Positions 38,969-51,061 of a stretch of DNA of 64,000 bases are shown here, one piece after another. The stretch spans positions 372,001 through 436,000 of the forward strand of contig NC_081335.1 in NCBI RefSeq assembly GCF_022539665.2. Direction: 5' to 3'. This stretch comes from Daphnia carinata (Eukaryota > Arthropoda > Branchiopoda > Diplostraca > Daphniidae). Position numbers and translations under genes: made by a program. Within the stretch, counting starts at the first letter, position 1; every line of letters starts with the position of its first letter. Below the pieces are notes generated by a model that saw nothing but the letters and a program-made list of their open reading frames with translations, had not been told where the DNA came from and ran no database searches.

Positions 38969-39919
38969 AATCGGTATTTTGCAACATCCGTGAGCTAATA
39001 AATGTGGATACAACGTGTTCGATTTGAACACTCGCTTTTTGTTTAATTTAATCATACTACAAGAGGTAGCTGTGCGAGGGATTAACAATTTTCGAATTAA
39101 TAGATGGTGGTTTACCTAAATTAAAAATCGTTTACTCAAAACTTTAAGGCGAAAGCAAACAATCGAATCTGTTATAGCTTCAACAATTTTCCAAGAAAGA
39201 TTTCAGGCAATTTGAGAACGCATTCAAACTAGCAGACTAATGCACGCCTAGTGCTTACGAAAACCAAACGAAATGTTTAATTGTCAGAAATGAGTAAGAA
39301 AGTCGTACAATATTTTTTTATTTATTTCTTTTTTTCAATTTTAGGTGAGAGTTGTGTGTCAAAAGGAAACAAATTGTTTTAAACAAATCTTCTATATTTG
39401 TTAATGTCATCGTTTTTAGTTCTTCATTTTTCCTCTTGTGGCGCTACTGGGTATGTTTTGAAATGACACTTTAAAGTATCAGCATGCTCGTTTATTCACG
39501 AATGGTGATCGAAGAACAACAGGTTGTGAATCCGTGTGTTGTACATAACGTTTTTGGTCGTCAGAGTTACAAATGAATTTCTACCAATATCCGAACAATA
39601 TATCTGAGATATTCTGCTTCATCGACAACTAAATCAATAAGGTACTGTGAAACAATCTTCTGACTTTATTTTTCCAAGAACCAAAATTTATGTTTGCACA
39701 AATCGACGGAATAGTTCTAACCCGTTATACACGAGTCAAGCTTCGCTTTAGGTTTATTAAGCTAAAGAAATTGTAATTGCCACCCAGTTGTGTGCAGATA
39801 TGATTTATCCTTGAGTCATTTTTTAACTAAAAGAACCACATTGTATTGCAAGCTCTCAGGAAGTTAAAAACAAAAAAAAAACAATAAAGAAAAACAACCA
39901 ATACAATTGAGGTATTGGT
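38969..39919. other. Intergenic, convergent 3' ends
   Basis: Lies between the TRPM stop (plus) and the cytidylyltransferase stop (minus). AATAAA at 38997-39002 probably ends the TRPM transcript. No coding signal seen. Confidence 0.5.
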
Positions 39920-41156
39920 TTAGGGCTTGTTCTCTTCTTCAGGTACTTTACTTTCAAGAGGGTTCGGTGTTTCCAAATGATAGGTGACAAAATTGCCAAC
40001 GAAATCCTTTGACTTCTTTTTCCAGTACTCAAGGCATTCATTCCATTTTTCTTTAACTTTTTCCAGTTCATCTTCTACTAGATACTTTGTTTGCTGAAGT
40101 GAAAAAAAAGAAAAAGGTTAAGAATGATGGTATTTTGATACTGGCAAAAGTATTCCAAGTTGAATCAAATTGATACATCAATCAAGTTAAGGTTGAGCTG
40201 TTCTGCTGAGTATCCACGTGCCAAATTTCGCCTTGCGTAAACGTCGTAATCTTTTACAATACGCGCCACTATATCAGAAGTTGAGACAGTATCTAGGAGA
40301 AGAATAGGCTGTGATTTATTTATTCCATAGTTTACTGTTGATCTAAGCCGTTTACTCTGGAACTGACCTGTGCGTTGGGTAGCAACAAACATGCCTTTTG
40401 TTTTTATGTGCGCGTAAATGTCGTCATTACTGCTCGCTGCGTATGGGGCATCATCATGAGCAACGAAGTCGATCTATAAGTAAAACGAGAGATTAACAGT
40501 TTTTCGGCAAAGATATAGCTAGGTCATAACCTTGTGTCTGTCCAAAAACTCGTCATCCAACGTCCAAGGAGCGTCAGGAACAACTTCATCCACATGACGG
40601 CAATGCCTGACCACTTCATAGCGCTCGTTTTCATCCATAACTGTCCGACCTTTATTCTCTTTGGTCTTTTTGTCGCTACACACTTTAAAAATATTTTGAA
40701 ATAATAAGGTATGTACCATCAGGCTGAAGCAGATATAGAATCTCAAGGGAGGGAATAAATGGTGGGTCAGGTATGATACAGGTAAAACGTGTGATTTCAT
40801 ACCTCCGACTATGAGGTAGACGTTCGGAAATTGATATTTGGCTTGCATTAGTTGTCTTGCATGTCCAAGGTGAAACAGGTCATATATCCCATCTGTGTAC
40901 ACTCGTATAGGTCGGGGGGCTGTGTTACGGGGGAAATATTGACAATGTACAATTAGCAATAATGCATAGCGATGACCATTTAAATCAAGTAGTAGCAAAA
41001 AAGGCGATGAGTTTTAAAATCTTCAATTGATCCGAAGATCAAATCTAGTTTACCTGTACCATTGATAGCCATTTCCTTGGATATTTTAATTGAATAGTCA
41101 CAGAATTTCAATATTTCCAATGCCTGTTCATCTTCACTAAAAGGTGCTAGTTTCAT
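39920..41156 (-). CDS. Pcyt1: Choline-phosphate cytidylyltransferase (CCT)
   Basis: Makes CDP-choline from CTP and phosphocholine, the rate-limiting step of the Kennedy pathway. Exons (minus): 41156-41054, 40919-40803, 40682-40531, 40473-40368, 40292-40177, 40093-39920 (255 aa). Motifs: [20 protein letters not shown] (the HxGH nucleotidyltransferase signature), [52 protein letters not shown] and [20 protein letters not shown] (the RTEGISTSD equivalent). The regulatory tail after the catalytic domain is short: about 57 residues with a charged helix ([20 protein letters not shown]) and no Ser/Pro-rich phosphorylation region, against roughly 130 residues in human CCT-alpha. ATG 41156 directly follows a splice acceptor, so a 5' UTR intron precedes it, or an upstream coding exon has been missed. 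Confidence 0.9.
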
Positions 41157-42421
41157 CTAATTGAAATAATGTTGAATAATGTAAGAATAAAAACTTACGA
41201 GCCGAAAAACCCAGTGGGGCGTTTGCAACATATTTACCTGTCGTTCGCTTGTCATTAACGTGGAAATTAACAAAAAAACTGTTAAAGATAAGTTGTAACC
41301 AGAAACTAAAATGTCTTGAATGCTAATGCTGTGTACTGTGGAACAGTCGTTATGCTCGAAACAACACACTACTAAACTTGCGCTACCAATTGCCAACAGC
41401 AAGAATGGAGTTGTAAAGGCCGTTGACAAATAAGATAAGACTGGTCGTTTCTTGAACGTTTATTTTCGTTTTGGCTGCATCGGTGCTAGCGCTCGAAAAG
41501 GAAAACGAAGACGGAACGAGTAGAGGGTTGCATTAAGATTTGGATTTAATTGTTCATCGATTAATAGTTCATTAGTATTGTCACTATCCGAAACGTTAGC
41601 ATAGTTTTACTGTATGATCACCTTTATTGCAACTGCACGTTATATTTTCATCGTCCAGTGCTAATGTGTGTCTCTGTTTGCATTAGGCCTTGTTGGATCA
41701 CCTACTTGTTTATGTTTTTGCCAATCAAGTCAAATGGAGTTGAATTGGCTGTAAGCAGCAGGGAAATATACCTTCAATCTTACAAACTTTCGAAGGTAAG
41801 CTCTTTCGATTTTTCTCATTGGTCATCGTTGTGTATAGAATTTTTAAAAATATTTCCTGAAAGGAATTAACCTTTGTTTTGTAGCAAAAGCGCATCGTGA
41901 CAATTTTCCTGACGATGCCAGACGGAATTTTAATAAAGTCGTTGTTCAAAGGATGTTGATGGCTATGAAGATCATGGTATGCTGCAAAACTCTTACAGAA
42001 ATTCAGATATAATGGTAAATGGTTTTAATATTTTGAAGTATCGTATGTTGAATAAATTCTCCGTACTTTAGGTGCAGACCACAGTGAAATAATCCGGCCA
42101 GCTTGTAGCCAAACGGCTATAACATTTGAAGTTTATTTGCTGTTAGAAAAGTAATTTTTTACTTATAAATTTGGCTGGCATAACCTATGCCCTAGCACAG
42201 CATCGCTCCGGTAGGATTTTTAATGCACTTCTCACGTTACAAGGGTTACGTATAATCTAGAGATGTAGCATCCCAGTATCGTTCAGATAATAGGTGGACT
42301 GTTGGAACCAACTGTCTTACGTAATCTGATATAATGTTCAGATAAAAATGCTTTTGTTGCTTTGTGCACAAAAGCTTATTGCTCTTCTTCATTGTCATTT
42401 ACTGAGACATACAGCAACACC
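41157..42421. other. Divergent intergenic region
   Basis: Shared upstream DNA of the cytidylyltransferase (minus) and the LRR gene (plus). It probably includes the 5' UTR exon of the former. A coding-like patch near 41884-41975 could not be joined to a start codon. Confidence 0.4.
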
Positions 42422-43846
42422 ATGCCATGCAAACACATCGGCAGCATTTTTGCGGTAACTATTTAATATATCACACGTTTCTTTTAGCTAAACATATAAT
42501 TTATATTTGTTTTTTATTTAATATCATACAGTTAGTGGTAGGAATATTGGTCCTGGCTGTCAACCCGTCTGTGGCAGACAATGACCAAATATCTGTCATG
42601 GTTGACGGCGATATGAGCCGCGCAAGTTGTCCAGAAGATTATACTCCATGTAGTTGCACAGTGGACGTAGGAGGAGGTCTCAAAGTCGTATGCACCGAGG
42701 TGCCCGTTCAAGACGTTGTCGATGTATTTAACCGAACGTCTGCACAAGACATCGAAACGTTCGGAATGCAATGGTCAAGGAGTCCGCTGGAGTCTGTCAT
42801 AATTCCGGCCGATCTTCTAGGTGCTTCTCGCGCAAAACTCATCGGAGTTTACTGCCCAAGCAAAGTGGAGCCTAGAGTTCCGCTTCGGGTGGATGACAAT
42901 GCATTCCGTCTGTCGCGTGATTACGCCGACACATTCCTCACGTTCTATTGCGATTTTAGCCAACAGCCTAACTTGCAATTCTTGGCTGGATTCAATAGTC
43001 TGAGGATAGTAGAAATCGGACTCGCCACCAATCTGCAAGCCATCGGCCGTCTGCCCACGTTGCCCGCCCTTACCACACTGCATGTCATGGACAGCACTGG
43101 TTTAGTCGAATTCCCCGATCTCACCCCAGCTGTTCTGCAAACGCTCTTTTTGAACGGAAATCAACTGGGTGACACTATGGCAGCAGCTTTACTGGATTCA
43201 ATCATCTTAACATCAACTATTCGCTTGTTTACATTGAGACTTAACAGCAATCTATTGACGCGAGTACCCACCGAGCAAATGAATTCTTTACCGGAACTGC
43301 GAAACCTTTATCTTGATGACAACAGCTTACCAGTACTTGAAACTGGTTCGCTCACTTTCACATTTCCAGTTACCACACTATCGCTTTCATCCGCATCGAT
43401 CAATACCATCGAGCCAGGAACTTTTCAAGGTAGTTTTTAACTTTATTTTGCCGAAAGGTGATCATTGGAATTCTAAATTTTGTTTTCCTTTCGTTCACAG
43501 GCGATTTTTCGATGGCAGTGATTAATTTATCTAACAATAACTTGACCCGTTTCGAGTCGGCCGTCTTCCTTGGTATATTGGAACAGATGAACCTACCGTT
43601 CGCTGTCGGTTACATCGATATTGAATCGAGTATATACGCTTTCTAAATATTCATTTATATAGGCTAATTCAAGTTTTAAAATTTAACTTATTTTAAATTA
43701 CCTTAGATTTAATGAAATGTGATTGCAGTCTAGCATGGCTAATCCGCGACAATCGATCTTTAATGCCCGCCGTCCATAATGGATTATGTGTGAATGGCAT
43801 TGCTTTCGAGAACCTCGATCCGACCTATTTTGCGGATTGTCCCTAG
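42422..43846 (+). CDS. Secreted leucine-rich-repeat protein (luciferin-monooxygenase non-catalytic subunit-like)
   Basis: Exons 42422-42454, 42532-43429, 43501-43629, 43707-43846 (399 aa). The start was chosen at ATG 42422: only this frame splices in phase across the 77-bp first intron, and it creates a clear signal peptide (MPCKHIGSIFALVVGILVLA). A Cys-rich N-cap follows (CPEDYTPCSCTVDVGGGLKVVC), then leucine-rich repeats (for example LQTLFLNGNQLGD, LRNLYLDDNSLPVLE, MAVINLSNNNLTRFE) and a C-terminal cysteine cap (KCDCSLAWLIRDN ... GLCVNG ... DCP). The architecture matches an arthropod family often annotated as oplophorus-luciferin 2-monooxygenase non-catalytic subunit and abundant in Daphnia; that name comes from similarity and does not imply bioluminescence. 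It probably acts in extracellular protein binding. Other LRR secreted families are possible. Confidence 0.85.
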
Positions 43847-44932
43847 TTTGTCATAGCTATGTAATTTTTACTTATCCCATTTTCTTCGATTAAAATTTAA
43901 TTAAGCAAGCCATTTATAAAAAATGTTTTATTTCTCTCTTCATATGAAGTCCGGGATTCCAATTACACACGTAATTCTAACCGTCTTACTGAACATAATG
44001 CAGGAAGGAAACTGAAACAGAATATCTGCCATTTCAAAATACAGCATCAGCTGATTGAATGCGAAGGATGGATCCAACATGTGAGTCGACAAAATTATGT
44101 TTTTTGTTTTTTAATGATCCTGTTCAAGAGCTATAGATATGAACGGACAATACCGTAATGGTCGCCCGATATCGTTTTCTCTATCTAGCTTCATCGACAC
44201 ACCGCTTCATTTACAGTTAACAATTAGAACAGGAAAAGTCGGAATTCTCCTTGAGGAAGAACTCAGATAGCACAATATTTCCTGTTGGAATACGATGTTT
44301 GCCACGTTCTTTATTAAGTTTACATATTGGTAATTTAGACCAACTTTTAAAGACTATTAGATGTATGGATAACCGCCAATGAAAAAACCACTGGTGACAA
44401 CGTAAATTAGTTTAGTTTAATTATGTTGAAATTCGGGATGTTGCAATTGAAATTCACGCGTGACTCAGTGTAGAAACCGAGGTCGTTAGCAACTGGGGCA
44501 CGGTCCGAGCTGTGGTCGCTTACAGAGCACTCTGGCGACAACAGTAAATTTCTATCGGGCGGCCAAGGGCCTGATGATTTATCAAGAAGCAGTTCCGTTT
44601 CACGTCATAACTCCAGCATTCACGCTTGAAATCTTGCTTCTCCACTGTCTGTGCTGGAGCTCTGGACGTTTGAATCACTATCCCCCCCCCCCACTCTCAA
44701 ATACGAAGCTGACGTAGTGAAGTGCTGTGGTGGTTTCCCAACACACAAGAGAGTTTTCGAAAGGGGTGTGTGTTCTGTTTAGAGACAGGTCTCGCCAGAC
44801 GTAAGTGTCTTTTATCTGAATTTTGGAACCCGAATATTTAAAAACATTCCGTTGTTGCAGAAATTGTTGGCCTCCATTCAACAGAATTACGCTAAGCTCG
44901 TTCTTCATAAGGAGGGCAAAAACAACTAAAAA
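43847..44932. other. Intergenic upstream of the EHD gene
   Basis: About 1.1 kb without coding signal. Contains a C11 run at 44682-44692 in plus orientation. Probably the EHD promoter and 5' UTR. Confidence 0.45.
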
Positions 44933-47337
44933 ATGTTCAGCTGGTTGAGCAAAGATGAAGCCCGCAACAAACAGCCTGAGATCTACGATAGGTGTGTATT
45001 CTAAGCAAAATATCAGCTAGTGCATTACCCAGATATTTTTTACTTTGGAAGAAATATAGGTTAATTGTTAACTTTGTTTCTAGGTATGCTCTACATAGAA
45101 ATTATGTTATTTAGCTAGTTCAGAATTCACATTAGTTTACCAAAAACAGTGTTTACGCTGAAGTAACTGATTGTTTATTTGCTTAATGAACCATAAGAAT
45201 TACTAAGAATTTAACAGAAATAAGGATTTAAGTGTTTGTAAGGGTGAATTCCAATATCAATTAACCTACTTGTGTCTTTATTCATGCACAATCTAGTGTT
45301 GTCGAAGGACTAAAGAAGATCTACAAGAGCAAGATCTTGCCCTTAGAGCAGACTTACTTTTTCCATGATTTCCACTCACCTGAACTGAGTGATCCTGATT
45401 TTGATGCAAGGCCAATGATTCTTCTGGTTGGCCAATACTCTACTGGCAAAACAACCTTCATTCGCTACTTATTAGAAAAAGACTTTCCTGGTACTTTTTT
45501 TTTTTGTTTTTTCCCTTTTTTTTGCAACTTCCTGTATTCCTTAACTAAAATTTGTTGCCACGTAGGAATCCGAATCGGACCCGAACCAACCACTGATAGG
45601 TTCATTGCTGTCATGCACGGTGATACGGAAGGCGTCATACCAGGAAACGCCCTTGTTGTCGATCCCAAAAAACAATTTCGGCCTCTATCCAAATTCGGCA
45701 ATGCCTTTCTTAACCGATTCCAGTGTTCTACGGTCGATTCCCCGGTCCTGAAAGGTATTAGCATCGTTGATTCGCCTGGAATCCTTTCGGGCGAAAAGCA
45801 GAGGACGGACAGAGGCTACGAATTTACCGGTGTACTGGAGTGGTTTGCTGAAAGAGTTGATAGAATTATTCTACTTTTCGATGCCCACAAGTTGGACATT
45901 TCCGATGAGTTTAGGCGTTCTATCGAAGCGTTACGAGGACATGACGATAAAATCCGGATCATTCTTAATAAAGTGAGTCACATTCGCTATAGAAAAAATT
46001 ACGTATCAGCACCTCTGATTCAATATATTATTGTACCAGGCCGATATGATTGATCATCAGCAGTTAATGAGAGTCTACGGTGCTCTTATGTGGTCTCTCG
46101 GTAAAGTGCTAAATACGCCCGAGGTGGCTCGTGTCTACATCGGTTCGTTTTGGGATCAACCTTTACGTTACGACATGAACAGAAGGTAGAGTTTCGTTCG
46201 TTTGTGTTTTGGTCTTTGTTAACGAGCACGTGGGGTCACGTTTTAGAAATGAAAGGAAATTTTCAAAAACATTTTTCTGCCATCTTCAGATTATTCGAAG
46301 CCGAAGAACAGGACCTGTTTGCGGACTTGCAATCCCTACCGCGGAATGCCGCCTTACGAAAACTTAACGATTTAATTAAGCGTGCTCGTTTGGCAAAGGT
46401 AATTTGTCATTGAGCATGCATAGACGAAAGTTTTATTATTTTGTTCCCTAAATTTGTTAGGTTCATGCATATATCATTAGCGCCCTGCGGAAAGATTTTC
46501 CCACCATGTTTGGAAAAGACGCCAAAAAGAAAGAGCTCATCAAAAACTTGGGCCAAATATACGAACAGATTCAACGAGAGCACCAAATATCACCGGGCGA
46601 CTTCCCAGACATCAAGAAAATGCAGGTAGGATGTCATTTAAACATATAAAAATATATATATCTATATAATAATAATACTTGCGACCAATTGCTACCTGGG
46701 AAAATAGGAACAACTAGTTCATCATGATTTTACGAAGTTTCCCCCTCTAAAGCCACGGCTGTTGGAAGCAGTTGACCGGATGCTGGCTGAAGATATAGCC
46801 CGCCTAATGTCTGTCATACCACAGGAATCGGTGATCAGGGCCGCGGCTGAGCCTAATGGTTCTGGGATCAAAGGTGGCGCTTTCGATGGAGTTAGTGAAA
46901 AGGCCAGTCCGTTCGGCTATTTGAAAGGCGAAGGAATTGATGCTGGTGCCGGCGAGCCTGAATGGATTGTTAATAAAGATCGCTACAAATCCGACAATAT
47001 CTTTGATAGTCTCAATCCAATCGACGGAAAAGTTACGGGAGCAGGTGAGCTGGATCTTCTTGCAATTTAGTTGCCATGTAGTGTAGGTTTTCTAATTCCA
47101 ACCATTGTGTTTCTACTTCTATTTCCAGCTGCCAAGTCTGAGATGGTCAAATCGAAGTTACCAAATTCAGTTTTAGGTAAAGTTTGGAAGCTAGCTGATG
47201 TCGATAAGGACGGCATGCTCGATTCGGATGAATTCGCATTGGCAATGCACCTAATCAACATCAAACTAGACGGTCACGACATCCCAGCCGAATTGCCTGC
47301 TCACTTGGTACCGCCTTCGAAAAGGGGTCGCTTTTAA
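44933..47337 (+). CDS. Past1: EH-domain-containing membrane-remodelling ATPase (EHD/Past1)
   Basis: Dynamin-like ATPase that tubulates membranes and drives endocytic recycling. Exons: 44933-44991, 45297-45490, 45566-45972, 46040-46185, 46290-46398, 46461-46625, 46708-47044, 47129-47337 (541 aa, the family's usual length). N-terminal [13 protein letters not shown] is EHD-like. The P-loop is [21 protein letters not shown] (shown in part; Gly-Lys-Thr at about residues 69-71), switch motifs are PTTDRF and [13 protein letters not shown], and the specificity motif is ILNKADM. The helical domain follows ([32 protein letters not shown]). The C-terminal EH domain has a complete EF-hand loop ([13 protein letters not shown]), the GKVWKLAD motif and the AMHLI helix. 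The 305-bp first intron is the longest. Confidence 0.96.
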
Positions 47338-47904
47338 AGCAAATAAGAAACGTACAATGAAGCATCCAAAAAATCCATTAGATTATCGTACTTCGGGGCG
47401 CCTCTCATCTGTCAACTGACTAGTCAGTTGGAAACTTTCGATGAGATTCTTAGATGAAATTGTTTTCCTCGGCACATGGAATATGTCTATGATAAGATTG
47501 TTTGGTGTTTAAACTCTTGAAAAATTTATTTCTTTCTCATTTGTTTTGTTTTTGTGTGAGCTTGTATGTGCGCCAAAGAAGTGTCCGATTCAAAAACAAA
47601 CTCCAGTAAGATAGATATCCACTGGTGCCTTCTCCATTTTCCTCCTTTCATTTTTATTTTTGTTTCCATTTTTCTTCAAATTCGTTATTTTACCCTTACA
47701 TAGCTGAAAGTAATCTTAGTGTACGCTTTTCTGTATTGAGAGTATCACACACCGATTGGTAATAATGCAAATGGAAATGAATAGAAGAAAATGTGAGTGA
47801 AAACGAAAAAGGTTCTTATCGCGTGCTTCAATATAGACGTTATGAATGCACATTAAAATAGTTTTCATCAGCCTATTTGCTGTGAATATTTCAAAGTCTG
47901 CACT
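47338..47904. other. Convergent 3' UTR region
   Basis: Between the EHD stop (plus) and the TMEM50 stop (minus). It presumably holds both 3' UTRs; no other gene seen. Confidence 0.5.
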
Positions 47905-48557
47905 TTAAGACGACCAAAGCTCTTCGGATCTGCCGAATCGGAACATGAGAGACGATAAAAATATGCAAAGATTTTGTGTGAAGAGTCCGACTCCAGGCCA
48001 CTGTGGAGTGTTTGCAGGGATAATATAGGCTTGGAATAGAATCCAAGAGGATGCTATGAGGGCAGTGAAACCCAGGACAAGCCCCAGGAAGAACCAACCA
48101 CGGGCACCACGGGAACCTAGGCATCCTTCTTCAGAATAACTATCTCCTCGAATTGCGCCATTGCTCACCATGTTAATCCTTTAAGAAAAAACATTTCCAA
48201 TTTCACAAATAGTGTTTTACTACTGATCTCCTTACATGATCATAGAAATGGTGCCCACAACTCCACAAACATGATAGGCATGGTGGAAAACTTCCATGGA
48301 TGGGTACCGTGCAGCAACATCAAAAATCATCCACCATCCAGATGCAAACTGCTGCATTAAACAAAAGAATTGAATTAATTATATTAAATAACATGAAGGA
48401 AGAATAAATGGGATATAATACTGATTGCTTTGTGGAATAGAATAAATGAATGACGTCATTTGTCTATACTTACTAGTATACCAGCTGCTATGGAAGCGTA
48501 AGTGTTACGCTTTTCCTGTAGGTTGAGACGTTCCATCAGATTCTCGAGAAAAGGCAT
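47905..48557 (-). CDS. Tmem50: TMEM50-family four-pass membrane protein
   Basis: Small conserved eukaryotic membrane protein of secretory compartments; molecular role poorly defined. Exons (minus): 48557-48474, 48348-48236, 48178-47905 (156 aa; vertebrate TMEM50A is 157). Family landmarks in order: EKRNTYASIAAG, FASGWWMIFDVAARYP, HACGV-like HAYHVCGVVGTISMIMINMVSNG, RGDSYSEEGCLGSRGARGWFF, SLIAS-like ALIASSWILF, and the end FQN-like TQNLCIFLSSLMFRFGRSEELW. Four hydrophobic helices are visible. Exon 2 begins at tandem CAG acceptors, so an isoform with one extra Gln is possible. Divergent from YOD1, with the two starts 550 bp apart. Confidence 0.93.
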
Positions 48558-49107
48558 AATGGTATACCGTTTGTGTATAATGAAAATCACTAGTTTACGT
48601 CAAGTGACTGGTTTTATGGACACCAAAGATTTTTTTTTACCGAAGGCAATTGATAATCTTTTGTCATTTATCGTCACTCCTCACAAAAGCGTCTGCTAGT
48701 AAACAACAGCAACGCCATGAATCTAATCCAGCAGGTTAATAAAGAGTTAATATTATTACAATTGATCTAAATTACAAGTAGACTGTAGGAAATTGAGCAC
48801 ACCATAAAATTAAGGTCAAAATAAATTTTATAGTAGTTTATTTGTAATTTAACATGCTTCGTTCTCTCTAGTGTGTGTCAGAAAGAAAGTCAGCGGACGA
48901 CGTTGAATTGAATTTTCTAGTGTTTGGTTATTGTACATTGGTTTCAGAATTTTTTCAAGAATTTGCATTGTGTAGCTATTCGGGAACTTCGACTGCTTGT
49001 GAATCTAGCTTGATGCCCCAGATTGTTATCAGACAAACTCTAGTGGATTATCTATTTTTATTTCGCCTACCGTAGAGGTTCGGGTACAAGAAATTTGCTT
49101 TCAAGCA
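48558..49107. promoter_or_regulatory. Divergent promoter region of TMEM50 and YOD1
   Basis: 550 bp between two divergent start codons. No TATA plus initiator pair was recognised; likely a housekeeping-type bidirectional region. Confidence 0.35.
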
Positions 49108-50215
49108 ATGGCGTCAAAAATGCAATTACGTGTGAAGCACAAAGGCGGCCAATCTGTTATTTCAACCCTGACATTAACCAGCAGAGTTGATCAGTTACTA
49201 GATGAACTATCAAAATCCACTCAGATTCCTGTACACTTGGTTAAAATCTTGCGAGGTTTCCCACCAATTGCTCTGGACATCTCTGACAAAAGTGTCTCTC
49301 TTGGTGACTGTGGTCTTCAAGAAAGAGATACCCTCCTTGTAGAAGAGCTGCCAGTGGTGCAGTCATCAGAGTGCTTGCCTTCGGCACACAGTGAAGGCGG
49401 TGCTGAGTTACTAAAAGATGCACCAACAGGCATACTAATGAGGAAAGTTGTACCATCTGACAATTCATGCCTCTTTACAAGCATTGGTTTTTGCCTTTCA
49501 GGTAGATAATTTAACCTATATATTATTCAAAATAATATTGTTTTATTTAGGCAAACCTGATCCCACATCAAGCTCTTTTATGAGAGAATTAGTTGCATCA
49601 ACAGTAGTTAGTCAAACAGAACAATACAATGAGGCACTGCTTGGAAAGCCAAACAAAGAATATAAAAAGTGGATTCTTCAGGTATAAGTTCATATAGTGT
49701 ACTCAATACTTATTTGCATATTTTGTTTGCAACAGGATGATTCCTGGAGAGGGGCAATTGAACTAGCCATTCTATCATCCTATTTTGGACTGGAGATTGA
49801 TGTTGTTAATACTCAGCACTCACTCATCAACAAGTTTGGAGAAGATCAAAATTACGGGCAGAGAATACTGTTGATCTACGATGGAATTCACTACGATCCC
49901 CTCTACTTGGAACCATTCGACGTAAGTTTACATGTTTTTGCCATATATGTAAACAATTGAAGGCATAATGTGATTTGGTGTCTGATATAGGGTAGCTCAA
50001 ACAAAACCCTCTTCCCTACTACAGATACTTCGGTGCTTCAGCAGGCCGAAGAGTTGGCGGCAGAAGCGAGAGCTAGCCACCAGTTTACAGACGTAAACCA
50101 CTTCACTCTCAAATGTATGGTGTGCCATTGCTTTTTAACAGGCCAGACACAAGCCCAGCAGCATGCAAAGGAGACTGGTCATACTAACTTTGGAGAGGTT
50201 ACATCGTCGAGTTAA
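49108..50215 (+). CDS. Yod1: OTU-family ubiquitin thioesterase YOD1/OTU1
   Basis: Cysteine deubiquitinase that works with the p97/VCP ATPase in ER-associated degradation. Exons: 49108-49501, 49551-49681, 49736-49921, 49991-50215 (311 aa; human 348). The N-terminal ubiquitin-like UBX-type domain ([10 protein letters not shown] to about residue 85) would bind p97. The OTU domain has [11 protein letters not shown] with catalytic Cys about residue 121 and the Asp before it, and [11 protein letters not shown] with catalytic His about residue 227. A C-terminal C2H2 zinc finger reads [11 protein letters not shown] then HAKETGH. All catalytic residues are intact. The four exons are separated by very short introns (49-69 bp). 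Confidence 0.96.
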
Positions 50216-50479
50216 CCAAAATTGTTAACGATATCGGTTTGCTAGAGTAAATGTGTGTTAATTATCGAAATTCACGAAAGATTCTCTCGAAATTTTGAAT
50301 TGTTTAGTAGACTAATGTAATTCAAATAATAGATTATTTCAACTAATTTTCTGGTTTATGCATGACTCAGTTAACAAGAATCAAACAGTTTTTCCCGTCC
50401 TTTTCAAAAGTAAATATATATTATTTGACCGAATTTATGGATTTTGACATTATTGAAATTAAAACAAATTTTTTCTTAC
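50216..50479. other. YOD1 3' flank
   Basis: AT-rich sequence after the YOD1 stop, presumably its 3' UTR, running into the repeat cluster. The frame 50362-50583 overlaps repeat sequence and is not a gene. Confidence 0.4.
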
Positions 50480-50900
50480 TCCAACGCGAAAACAACCCTC
50501 ATATTCGTGATGCCCGTTCAATTCTGCGTCAAACCCATGTATTTAAAGCGACATCTAAAATTTTGCCAAAATTGAAAAAGTGAGAAGGCTATAACCTTCC
50601 CACTTTTGTCAAAATCGGGAAAAGTCGAAATCTCTCGGAATGCGATGAAAATCTCACAGTATAACCCAATGTTACCGGTGATTCAGAAAAAGCCATTTGT
50701 TTTCTTGTCAAGTAAGCCGTTTTTGAAATAATCGTCATTTAAAGATATGTCGGGCTTATTTTTTTAAACCCAACTTCACGGTTTTTTACGTTTTATTCAA
50801 GAACTATGAGTCCCACAAGAAAACAATCCTCATATAACGACAAATAAGCCAAGAAATAAGACAATCGACAATATAAGCCCGACAAAATAAGCCCGGCTTT
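50480..50900 (-). repeat. Inverted, diverged copy of the 330-bp repeat
   Basis: Read on the minus strand, this stretch matches the 330-bp unit found further right: the GGCTATA palindrome centre near 50590 (imperfect here), then the blocks matching gattcagaaaaagcc, agtaagccgtttttgaaat and aacccaacttcac. The copy has many point differences and carries a cgggcttat block in place of the agcaaggcc block of the tandem units. Confidence 0.75.
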
Positions 50901-51029
50901 CTGTTTTTTACGGTTAATTCAAAAAGTAGAAAGCCTAATATAAAAATATACCCCATTTTCGTGATCAGCGATCAATTTCCAATCGGAATAATGTATTTTT
51001 AATGAAATCTAGGATTAGAAGAAAATTGG

Positions 51030-51061
51030 AAAAGTGAGAAGGCTATAGCCTTCTCACTTTT
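51030..51061. repeat. Perfect 32-bp palindrome at the array start
   Basis: The 32 bases are their own reverse complement, centred between 51045 and 51046 in GGCTATAGCC. Complementarity continues with one mismatch for about nine more bases on each side. Related but slightly imperfect palindromes recur at each 330-bp unit boundary. Confidence 0.9.

Noticed and set aside
41658-41980. Two exon-like patches (donor near 41796, acceptor near 41884, reading AKAHRDNFPDDARRNF)
   Set aside because: The frame that gives the coding-like second patch has a TGA and no ATG in the first; no consistent gene could be built.
50362-50583. 73-codon frame after YOD1
   Set aside because: Overlaps the inverted copy of the 330-bp repeat; repeat-derived, not a gene.
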